From Pontimonas sp. (GTDB lineage: Bacteria; Actinomycetota; Actinomycetes; Actinomycetales; Microbacteriaceae), in assembly GCA_017852615.1 (NCBI GenBank), contig JAFMKX010000015.1:5407-13101 (forward strand): 7,695 bases of DNA, given 5' to 3'. Shown here piece after piece: positions 1 to 5,242 of the stretch (the first letter of the stretch is position 1; each line of letters starts with the position of its first letter). The position numbers and the translations under genes were made by a program. Under the pieces are notes generated by a model that saw only the letters and a program-made list of their open reading frames with translations, made no database searches and was not told the DNA's origin.

Positions 1-330
1 TGGTATTTGCCTGCCAGCGAGAGCGTGTCGGTCACCTCGGTGGCTCTCATTAGCTCCGATACGCGAGCAACCATCGAAGCAACACTGATCGCAACGGGCG
101 CCAGTAAGCAGGAATCCGGCGGAGGGACATTATTCTCTATCGCTTCGACCACCTCAGATATTTCCCCGGACTACATCGCCACGGAAACCCATTTCCTCAC
201 CGACATTGTCTGCCCTTCCACACTGGCCGAGTCTTCGTGTGCCGCGTGGGTGACGAGTAACTATGCGTTTGGCAAAGCCACCCCACTCACGGTGGATGCG
301 GCTGCCCAGCTCGGCGTCTACAGCAACTAG
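1..330 (+). CDS. 3' end of an unrecognised, probably exported protein
   Basis: The reading frame is open from the first base of the window (WYLPASES...) to TAG at 328-330, so this is the last 109 residues of a gene that starts to the left. I do not recognise the family. The visible part is rich in Ser, Thr and Ala, has few charged residues, and holds two cysteines nine residues apart (71 and 80 of the visible part) that could form a disulfide. Together with the Ser/Thr richness this suggests an extracytoplasmic or lipoprotein-type domain, which is inference only. No membrane segment is visible in this part. The gene converges on the amidase gene with no intervening base: TAGCTA at 328-333 contains both stop codons. 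The first in-frame start-like codon (TTG at 7) is unlikely to be the real start because the frame is already open before it. Confidence 0.6.
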   Translation, partial: WYLPASESVSVTSVALISSDTRATIEATLIATGASKQESGGGTLFSIASTTSDISPDYIATETHFLTDIVCPSTLAESSCAAWVTSNYAFGKATPLTVDAAAQLGVYSN

Positions 331-1746
331 CTACCAGATGGCTGGTCGCTGGTGACCCCAGCTCAGCTGCGAAGAAAGCTGATGGCCAAGCGCAAGCACG
401 GTAGCGTCCCCGCCGGGGCTACCAATCAGCTGGACCCCCACCGGCAGGCCCTGTCCCGATAGCGATACCGGTAACGCAAGCGCAGGCAATCCCGAGACAT
501 TAACAAAACTGCTAAACGGTGTGACCTGGATTTGTTGGCGGAAGTTTCTCTCCGCATCCTCCTTGTCATACCAACCCAGCTCAGGGGCAGCAGTGGCAAG
601 ACCGGGGGTGAGCACGATGTCGTAGGGAGAAAACGCTTCGATGGTGTGGGTCTCAAATTGGGCAAGTTCACGCAAGGCCAACGCAAGCTCTCGCGCGGAA
701 AGCTTTGCCCCCTCCTCCACGAGGTATCGGGTGAGATTTTCCAACACATCGTGACCACCGGCAGGGATATCCAAGGTTGCCGCTGATGCTCGCCAGAGCG
801 TGGCGAAAGCATCGGCATAACCGTGTCGCGGCGTCCACTCCAGGTCAGCCACAGTGTGGCCAAGATCTCGGGCGAGCTGCGTGACCTGGTCTAGAGCAGC
901 GAGCGCCTCAGGATTGATGTCGATACCCATGCCATCACCCCAGGGATGGGCAAGCGATACCCCGATACTGAGCTTTCGCATCGGTTGCTCGAGAGCGTCC
1001 ACGAAGGACGCCGGTGAAGCGCTCACCCCTGTGGCGCGATAGGTAGGTCGATGTCCGCGCAGCGCATCCATCAATAAGGCAGCATCGCCGAGGGTATGGG
1101 CCAGAGCCCCCGGCACCACAAGCCCACCCAGAGAATCAAACCCGGTACCAGCAGGTATTAGCCCCCGCGACGGTTTCATCCCCACGAGACCGCAGGTCCA
1201 CGCGGGGATGCGAATGCTTCCACCACCATCGCTACCTGGCGAAAGGGGCAATAATCCACCCGCAACGGCAGCAGCAGCTCCGCCGCTGGAACCACCGCTG
1301 CCATGGAGAAGAGAAAACGGGTTCTTGGTCGGGGGAAACACTTCCGATTCGGTGTACGAGGAGAGCCCAAATTCACACACGGCAGATTTGCCCAGGCTGA
1401 TACCCCCCGCGACATCCATAGCCACCACAACGGGGTCCGATACTTCAGGAATCGGCGCTACAGTGCCCACGCGACTTCCCCAGCCCGTGGGAACCCCTGC
1501 TCGATGGGACAGATCCTTATCCGCGAAGGGTAACCCCCACAGAATTCCTGGGTCCACGTGACCCTGATCCATCAACTCTGCACGACGCAACGCTTCATCA
1601 GCGGTCACGGTCACCAGTGCGTGAAGGGTTGTGTTGTGCTGCTCAATGCGGCCTAGGAAATATTCGACGAGTTCTCGTGCGGTGAGCTGCCCCGATTTTC
1701 TGGCAGCAACAAGCTCGAGAGCACTCATGGTGTGGTGAAGCGACAC
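331..1746 (-). CDS. Amidase signature family hydrolase
   Basis: This is a complete amidase-signature enzyme of 471 residues, near the usual 450-500, predicted to hydrolyse a carboxamide bond in the cytoplasm. The Ser-cisSer-Lys triad is visible, numbered from the GTG start: Lys77 in GLPFADKD, Ser153 in GGSSGG and Ser177 in GSDGGGSIRIPA, followed by GLVGMKPSRG. The 24-residue spacing of the two serines matches fatty acid amide hydrolase. There is no gatB or gatC nearby, so I do not call it the GatA subunit of Glu-tRNA(Gln) amidotransferase; the substrate is unknown. The longest form starts with GTG at 1746. An ATG at 1728 gives MSALELVAARKSGQLTARELV, which resembles typical family N-termini and may be the true start. 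Neither has a clear Shine-Dalgarno sequence. The gene is divergent from the lipoprotein operon. Confidence 0.93.
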   Translation of the reverse strand: MSLHHTMSALELVAARKSGQLTARELVEYFLGRIEQHNTTLHALVTVTADEALRRAELMDQGHVDPGILWGLPFADKDLSHRAGVPTGWGSRVGTVAPIPEVSDPVVVAMDVAGGISLGKSAVCEFGLSSYTESEVFPPTKNPFSLLHGSGGSSGGAAAAVAGGLLPLSPGSDGGGSIRIPAWTCGLVGMKPSRGLIPAGTGFDSLGGLVVPGALAHTLGDAALLMDALRGHRPTYRATGVSASPASFVDALEQPMRKLSIGVSLAHPWGDGMGIDINPEALAALDQVTQLARDLGHTVADLEWTPRHGYADAFATLWRASAATLDIPAGGHDVLENLTRYLVEEGAKLSARELALALRELAQFETHTIEAFSPYDIVLTPGLATAAPELGWYDKEDAERNFRQQIQVTPFSSFVNVSGLPALALPVSLSGQGLPVGVQLIGSPGGDATVLALGHQLSSQLSWGHQRPAIW

Positions 1747-1789
1747 GATGGCAGACTACCCGGCTAGCCCGATTCTCCACGATCAGAGT

Positions 1790-1797
1790 CTTATACT
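1790..1797. promoter_or_regulatory. Overlapping divergent -10-like hexamers
   Basis: On the plus strand TATACT (1792-1797) is a good sigma-70-type -10 hexamer that would start the lipoprotein-ung-acetyltransferase transcript near 1804, leaving a leader of only about 13 bases. On the minus strand the same bases read TATAAG (1795 down to 1790), which could serve the amidase with a leader of roughly 35 to 55 bases, depending on its start codon. I cannot find a good TTGACA-like -35 at 16-18 bases on either strand, so the call rests on the -10 elements and their position in the short divergent gap. If real, the two promoters overlap and cannot both be occupied by polymerase at once. Confidence 0.35.
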
Positions 1798-1805
1798 TTT
1801 GAGCT

Positions 1806-1811
1806 AGGGGG
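1806..1811 (+). promoter_or_regulatory. Ribosome binding site of the lipoprotein gene
   Basis: AGGGGG lies five bases before ATG at 1817 and fixes this ATG as the start. The signal peptide that follows begins immediately, which agrees with this choice. Confidence 0.65.
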
Positions 1812-1816
1812 TTGCC

Positions 1817-2452
1817 ATGAGGCACAGCAACATAGGCCTTATTGCACCAATTCTTGGTGCAAGCCTGCTTCTGGGCATCTCAGGGTGTGCTGCGTCCACA
1901 GAGCTCACTCTCGAAACCACCACAAGCTCCAGTGAAGACCCCGTGGTAGAAGAAGCCGCACCAGAGACAATCTCGTTCCTTGCGCCCACTAACTGCACCG
2001 AATTACTTCCCGCTGACAGTGTTGCCTCGCTGGAAGCCGAGGGAATTGTGTTGCTTCGAGGTCCCGGCAGTCCCAGCTCAGAGCCAATTTTCGTCGAAGG
2101 CCAAACCCCCGAAGAGTTAGTCGGTGGTCTTTCGTGCCTCTATGGGCTGCCCGAGCAAGCAGACGCTGAAACCGAAAGTGGCCTCTCCATCATTGTCAGC
2201 GTCGCCCCCGTCAACGTTGATATGCGGCCAGGAATCATCAACGACCTCTTGGCTCAGAATCTCAACGTGGGCCAGACCACCGATGGCGCCCTGACCTATT
2301 GGATCTGGGGCGACGATGTCATCGTGCCAGCTCTTCATAATGCGCTCTATGAAGATTCTTGGTATTCCGCTTTGATCCAACCCGGCGGTCGAAGCGCCTA
2401 TGACTTGGGCGTCTCGCTCGTGGTAGCTATGAGATCCAATACTTCTGGGTAA
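1817..2452 (+). CDS. Putative lipoprotein of unknown function
   Basis: This 211-residue protein begins with a lipoprotein signal peptide: a short basic N-terminus (MRHSNIG), a hydrophobic stretch at about residues 7-20 and a lipobox ISGC with the lipidated Cys at residue 24. Residues 25-50 form an acidic Ser/Thr/Glu linker, followed by a compact domain to the end. Cys60 (TNCTELLP) and Cys107 (LSCLYGLP) are the only other cysteines and could be a disulfide pair. Near the C-terminus is a Trp/Asp-rich piece, TYWIWGDD, at about 150-157. The spaced-cysteine layout resembles other small actinobacterial lipoproteins of unknown role, but I cannot name a family. It is expected to be anchored on the outer face of the membrane. 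Its stop codon overlaps the ung start by one base (TAATG), so the two are probably cotranscribed and translationally coupled. A perfect palindrome lies in the signal-peptide codons (1842-1862). Confidence 0.85.
   Translation: MRHSNIGLIAPILGASLLLGISGCAASTELTLETTTSSSEDPVVEEAAPETISFLAPTNCTELLPADSVASLEAEGIVLLRGPGSPSSEPIFVEGQTPEELVGGLSCLYGLPEQADAETESGLSIIVSVAPVNVDMRPGIINDLLAQNLNVGQTTDGALTYWIWGDDVIVPALHNALYEDSWYSALIQPGGRSAYDLGVSLVVAMRSNTSG
1842..1862. repeat. 21-bp perfect palindrome in the lipoprotein start
   Basis: TTGCACCAA (1842-1850) and TTGGTGCAA (1854-1862) are perfect inverted repeats around the 3-base centre TTC. The site begins 25 bases after the lipoprotein start codon and encodes part of its signal peptide. 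It could be an operator acting as a roadblock downstream of the promoter, or an mRNA hairpin near the start codon. The symmetry is seen directly; any role is inference. Confidence 0.45.
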
Positions 2453-3153
2453 TGAGTGGCGAAAAGCTAGAGGATTTCCTTCCTGAGCAACTCCCTGCGC
2501 GCTGGGCAAAACTTCTCGGACCCGAAACGCTCGATATCTTGGCCGAGCTTGGCAGAAAACTTGACGCCGCCCCGGCAACCAAGGTTCTCCTCACCCCTGA
2601 GCCGCAGAAGATTCTTCGTGCCTTTTCTCAACCTCCCGAATCCGTGCGAGCTCTCATCGTGGGCCAAGATCCCTACCCAGGACCCTCCCATGCCAGTGGG
2701 TTGGCTTTTTCGGTAGAAAAAAATATCCACCCGTTGCCACCAAGCCTCAAAAATATCCTCAGCGAATACACCGCGGACCTCGGGTTTCCCCACCCCACCC
2801 AGGGAGACCTATCGCCCTGGGCTGAATCCGGAGTACTTCTGCTGAACCGACATCTCACGACGCTGATCGGCTCCCCCGGCGCCCATCGAAGCCTCGGCTG
2901 GGCCAGGTTTACCGATCTGGTCGTGACCAAGCTGAATGAATCCCAGCAATTCTTCGTGAGCGTCCTGTGGGGAAGGGAGGCTCAGGAGCTTCGAGGGCTT
3001 CTGGGGAATAACCCGGTGATCGAATCTGCACACCCCAGTCCCTTATCTGCCAGGCGCGGATTTTTTGGATCGACGCCATTTTCTCGCATCAACCGCTACC
3101 GTGAAGAGGCGGGTCATACGCCCGTGGACTGGAGATTGGAGGTCGAGGACTAG
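2452..3153 (+). CDS. ung: Uracil-DNA glycosylase, family 1
   Basis: This enzyme cleaves the N-glycosidic bond of uracil in DNA, which arises from cytosine deamination or dUMP incorporation, and so starts base excision repair. It has 233 residues, the usual length. All key elements are visible: the water-activating loop GQDPYP (71-76) with catalytic Asp73, Phe86 for uracil stacking, Asn132 in LLLN for uracil recognition, and the DNA-intercalation loop HPSPLSA (194-200) with His194 and Leu198. The residue spacings (D+13 to F, D+59 to N) match the E. coli enzyme. Pro in place of His at the end of GQDPY(H) is common in actinobacteria. The ATG shares one base with the lipoprotein stop, and there is no strong Shine-Dalgarno sequence of its own, so translation probably depends on the upstream gene. 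The TAG stop likewise overlaps the next GTG start. Confidence 0.97.
   Translation: MSGEKLEDFLPEQLPARWAKLLGPETLDILAELGRKLDAAPATKVLLTPEPQKILRAFSQPPESVRALIVGQDPYPGPSHASGLAFSVEKNIHPLPPSLKNILSEYTADLGFPHPTQGDLSPWAESGVLLLNRHLTTLIGSPGAHRSLGWARFTDLVVTKLNESQQFFVSVLWGREAQELRGLLGNNPVIESAHPSPLSARRGFFGSTPFSRINRYREEAGHTPVDWRLEVED
3138..3148 (+). promoter_or_regulatory. Ribosome binding site of the GNAT gene
   Basis: GGAGG (3138-3142) and a second GAGG (3145-3148) lie inside the last codons of ung, 10 and 4 bases before GTG at 3153. They support the GTG as the start of the acetyltransferase and show that it can load ribosomes as well as receive them from ung. Confidence 0.6.
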
Positions 3154-3731
3154 TGCTAACCGAGGAATATCAACCCCGCAGAAAGTTGCCCAGAACTCTT
3201 CAACCACCCGCTCCTGCCCCTGCAGAATTTAGTTACGACATTGTCGATGCCACCGAAGAACACCTGCCGGATGTTTTGGCGCTGTATCGCCACTACGTCC
3301 GCAATTCTGTAGTCACCTTCGATGAAAAGCCTCCGACGCTTGCGCAGTATCGCTCGCGCTTTCGTCATGTTCGCAAGCTTGGCTACCCTTTTCGGATCGC
3401 GATCTCTCCCGCGGGAACCATCTTGGGTTTCGCCTGGGTATTCCCCTTTCGAGAAAAATCTGCTTTCCGTAAAACGGTGGAGAGCTCGATCTATTTAGGG
3501 CCCGCTGCGACAGGCCGAGGACTAGGCGGCGCACTGTTGGCAGATCTCATCGAGCGGTGTACAGAGGCAGGTCTCAAAGAGATGATCGCCGTCATTGCTG
3601 ACCAGGGAGCCGAAGCCTCACTGGCCCTCCATACCAAATTTGGCTTTGTTGAAACGGGGCGGATGGGCAAAGTGGGATTCAAGTTTGAGCGCTGGATCGG
3701 CATCATCATGATGCAAAAGTCTTTGAGCTAA
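3153..3731 (+). CDS. GNAT N-acetyltransferase, Pat/MnaT-like
   Basis: This protein transfers acetyl from acetyl-CoA to a small amine, by family resemblance the amino group of phosphinothricin, methionine sulfoximine or methionine sulfone. It has 192 residues. The GNAT core runs from about residue 29 (DIVDATEEHLPDVLALYRHYV) to the end. Recognisable pieces are FRKTVESSIYLGP (about 105-117), the CoA pyrophosphate loop GRGLGGALL (121-129), ASLALHTKFGF (145-155) and the Pat-type ending VGFKFERW (164-171). An N-terminal extension of about 25 residues, basic and then Pro/Ala-rich (LQPPAPAPAEF), is longer than usual for the family. No internal start with better context would remove it. The natural substrate is unknown; many homologues are annotated as phosphinothricin acetyltransferase without any link to that compound. 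It is the last gene of the operon, its GTG sharing one base with the ung TAG. Confidence 0.9.
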   Translation: MLTEEYQPRRKLPRTLQPPAPAPAEFSYDIVDATEEHLPDVLALYRHYVRNSVVTFDEKPPTLAQYRSRFRHVRKLGYPFRIAISPAGTILGFAWVFPFREKSAFRKTVESSIYLGPAATGRGLGGALLADLIERCTEAGLKEMIAVIADQGAEASLALHTKFGFVETGRMGKVGFKFERWIGIIMMQKSLS

Positions 3732-3765
3732 CTCGAGCGCTTTATTACACAGCGTTACAGCCCCA

Positions 3766-3830
3766 GGTGAGGTTTTTACTCGACGCGTTTACTGTGTGAA
3801 ACAGCACCCGACTGGGTGTGACACCTCATC
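3766..3830 (+). promoter_or_regulatory. Candidate structured leader of metY
   Basis: The gap 3732-3850 precedes metY. If transcribed, GGTGAGGT (3766-3773) can pair with ACCTCATC (3823-3830), with one G-U. This encloses two adjacent small hairpins, CTGT/ACAG (3792-3795 with 3801-3804) and CACCC/GGGTG (3805-3809 with 3814-3818). The shape would be a three-way junction ending 20 bases before the start codon and just upstream of the AGGGA ribosome site. It does not match the SAM-I or SAM-IV consensus as I remember them. No convincing promoter could be placed: TTTACT at 3788-3793 is a weak -10, and starting there would leave most of the structure untranscribed. The pairing is seen on paper; the function is inferred and uncertain. 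Confidence 0.25.
3793..3825. promoter_or_regulatory. Two dyads 22 bp apart, possible operator
   Basis: GGTGTGACACC (3815-3825) is a perfect 5-bp-arm palindrome around one G. TGTGTGAAACA (3793-3803) is a weaker copy of the same form, T/GGTGTGA-ACA/C. Their centres (3798 and 3820) are 22 bases apart, about two helical turns, so two dimers of one regulator could bind the same face of the DNA ahead of metY. The site overlaps the candidate RNA fold described at 3766-3830, so only one of the two readings may be right. It does not look like the corynebacterial McbR site as I know it. Confidence 0.25.
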
Positions 3831-3836
3831 ACGTGT

Positions 3837-3841
3837 AGGGA
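3837..3841 (+). promoter_or_regulatory. Ribosome binding site of metY
   Basis: AGGGA stands nine bases before ATG at 3851 and supports that start. The resulting N-terminus, MTDNWKFETQQIHAG, is the usual one for the family. Confidence 0.55.
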
Positions 3842-3850
3842 ACAGACAAC

Positions 3851-5155
3851 ATGACCGACAATTGGAAATTTGAGACCCAGCAGATCCACGCTGGAGCTAG
3901 CGCCGATCCAACCACCAAGTCACGGGCGACACCGATTTATCGCACCACTGCGTATGTCTTTGACAATGCGGAGCACGCGGCCAATCTTTTCGCCTTGGCA
4001 GAGTTTGGAAATATCTACACGCGCATCATGAACCCCACGCAGGATGTTGCCGAGCAGCGCATCGCAGCGCTAGAGGGCGGCACAGCAGCCCTGCTGTTGG
4101 CCTCGGGTCAAGCAGCTACGACCAACGCCATTTTGAACATCGCCCATTCCGGTGATCACATTGTCAGCTCATCATCCGTCTATGGCGGCACCTACAACTT
4201 GTTCAAGTACACCCTTCCCAAACTCGGCATCGAGGTCACCTTCGTCGATGACCAGGACGACCCTGATGCGTGGCAAGCAGCCATCCAGCCCAACACGAAG
4301 GCGCTTTTTGGCGAAACAGTGGCCAACCCGCGGATTAACATCTTGGATATTGCTTCGGTCTCCGAGGTGGCACATCGCAATGGTCTTCCCCTCATCGTGG
4401 ATAACACCATTGCTACCCCGTATCTCTTGCGCCCCCTCGAACATGGCGCTGACATCGTGGTGCACTCCGCAACGAAGTTCCTCGGTGGACACGGCACCGT
4501 GGTAGCCGGCGCCATCGTGGATGGCGGGAAGTTCCCCTGGTCACAGCATGTCGACAAGTTCCCCGGCTTGACCGAGCCTGACCCCTCGTATCACGGGGCC
4601 AGCTACACCGGAGTCTTGGGAGACCCCATCGCCTACATCATCAAGGCACGAGTTCAATTGCTGCGCGATATCGGCGCCGCTGTTGCCCCGGATAACGCCT
4701 TTGCGCTGATTCAAGGAATCGAAACGTTGAGTTTGCGTATGGAGCGCCACTGCGACAACGCCCTGGCCGTCGCCACATGGCTTGAAGCACACGATCAAGT
4801 CGCCAGTGTCAACTACGCGGGTCTGGAATCAAGCCCGTGGCACGGTGCGGCGACTAAATACCTGCCCCACGGTGTTGGCGCCGTGTTGTCCTTTGAAATC
4901 AAAGGCGGAATCGACGCTGGTCGAGCTTTGGTAGATAACGTGAGTCTTTTTAGTCACGTGGCCAATATTGGCGATGTGCGAAGCCTCATCATCCACCCCG
5001 CCTCCACCACCCACTCGCAACTCACACCTGAGCAACAACTCAGTGGCGGTGTCACCCCGGGGCTCGTTCGACTCTCGATTGGTCTCGAGCACATCGATGA
5101 CATCTTGGCTGATTTGGCGTCGGGCTTTGACGCTGCCAAGAAAGCTAAAAAGTAG
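3851..5155 (+). CDS. metY: O-acetylhomoserine sulfhydrylase
   Basis: This PLP enzyme converts O-acetyl-L-homoserine and sulfide to L-homocysteine and acetate, the direct-sulfhydrylation route to methionine, in the cytoplasm. It has 434 residues, the normal length for MetY and longer than the roughly 380-400 of MetB or MetC relatives. Visible landmarks are the N-terminal FETQQIHAG, TPIYRTTAYVFDN, YTRIMNPT (56-63), SGQAAT (85-90), Tyr111 in SSVYGGTYNL that stacks on PLP, Asp184 in LIVDNT that contacts the pyridine nitrogen, the Schiff-base Lys209 in HSATKFLGGHGT, and the C-terminal HPASTTHSQL followed by VRLSIGLEHIDD. The long insertion with FPGLTEPDPSYHG is typical of MetY rather than cystathionine synthases. 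metX follows 87 bases downstream on the same strand and supplies the substrate. A methionine- or sulfur-responsive control is likely on general grounds but not proven by the leader. Confidence 0.96.
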   Translation: MTDNWKFETQQIHAGASADPTTKSRATPIYRTTAYVFDNAEHAANLFALAEFGNIYTRIMNPTQDVAEQRIAALEGGTAALLLASGQAATTNAILNIAHSGDHIVSSSSVYGGTYNLFKYTLPKLGIEVTFVDDQDDPDAWQAAIQPNTKALFGETVANPRINILDIASVSEVAHRNGLPLIVDNTIATPYLLRPLEHGADIVVHSATKFLGGHGTVVAGAIVDGGKFPWSQHVDKFPGLTEPDPSYHGASYTGVLGDPIAYIIKARVQLLRDIGAAVAPDNAFALIQGIETLSLRMERHCDNALAVATWLEAHDQVASVNYAGLESSPWHGAATKYLPHGVGAVLSFEIKGGIDAGRALVDNVSLFSHVANIGDVRSLIIHPASTTHSQLTPEQQLSGGVTPGLVRLSIGLEHIDDILADLASGFDAAKKAKK

Positions 5156-5158
5156 CGT

Positions 5159-5182
5159 CCGCTACCAAGCGGCCGTACCGCT
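5159..5182 (+). other. Mutually exclusive small hairpins after metY
   Basis: Four bases after the metY stop, CCGCT (5159-5163), AGCGG (5168-5172) and CCGCT (5178-5182) follow one another. The central AGCGG can pair with either flanking copy but not both, giving two alternative 5-bp stems with loops of four and five bases. This could tune transcript processing or the larger hairpin downstream. The alternatives are short and may have no role. Confidence 0.3.
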
Positions 5183-5191
5183 CAATCTGCT

Positions 5192-5219
5192 GTGTGGCCG
5201 GGGTATCCCCCGGTCACAC
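5192..5219 (+). terminator. Strong hairpin between metY and metX
   Basis: GTGTGGCCGGGG (5192-5203) pairs with CCCCGGTCACAC (5208-5219) over 12 bp, including one G-U, with a 4-base loop TATC. It is the strongest non-coding fold I found in the window. No run of T follows; six bases later comes the metX ribosome site. It may be an intrinsic terminator of the U-less type discussed for actinobacteria, a partial terminator that lowers metX relative to metY, or an mRNA-stabilising 3' end for metY. Confidence 0.5.
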
Positions 5220-5225
5220 TCAGTT

Positions 5226-5232
5226 AGGGGAG
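5226..5232 (+). promoter_or_regulatory. Ribosome binding site of metX
   Basis: AGGGGAG is ten bases before ATG at 5243 and supports that start over the later ATG for residue Met19. It sits only six bases beyond the intercistronic hairpin, so folding and ribosome loading may interact. Confidence 0.6.
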
Positions 5233-5242
5233 AATAGGGCCC

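Noticed and set aside
333..346. ACCAG/CTGGT hairpin at the first convergent junction as a bidirectional terminator
   Set aside because: It has only five base pairs and no T run on either side, and it lies in amidase codons, so it is too weak to call.
426..863. Second minus-strand frame of 145 codons within the amidase gene
   Set aside because: It is an off-frame reading of the amidase, with repetitive RYRYRYRD and Trp/Arg-rich composition typical of shadow frames.
1540..1550. 11-base repeat CAGAATTCCTG also present near 6639-6649
   Set aside because: Both copies are codons for Gly-Ile-Leu on the minus strand in unrelated genes, so this is most simply coincidence.
1208..1561. Open frame of 117 codons on the plus strand opposite the amidase
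   Set aside because: It lies wholly inside the well-supported amidase gene on the other strand, has a low-complexity Pro/Ala composition, and shows no family motif or ribosome site.
331..1746. Naming the amidase gatA
   Set aside because: There is no gatC or gatB beside it, and amidase-signature enzymes with the same triad serve many substrates.
2717..2724. A7 run in ung that forms an A AAA AAT slippery heptamer
   Set aside because: The ung frame continues intact with all catalytic motifs after the run, and no stimulatory structure or alternative product is evident, so frameshifting is not supported.
3395..3416. Two 10-bp palindromes, GATCGCGATC and TCCCGCGGGA, in the acetyltransferase gene
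   Set aside because: About seven or eight 10-bp palindromes are expected by chance in a window this size, so these carry no weight.
3732..3850. Known SAM riboswitch upstream of metY
   Set aside because: None of the conserved blocks of SAM-I or SAM-IV that I can recall is present, and the leader is short.
4510..4526. 7-bp stem CGCCATC/GATGGCG in metY
   Set aside because: Stems of this length are common in G+C-rich coding sequence, and the codons belong to a conserved AGAIVDGG segment.
4192..4557. Antisense frame of 121 codons within metY
   Set aside because: It is opposite the conserved PLP-binding region of metY and has no recognisable protein features.
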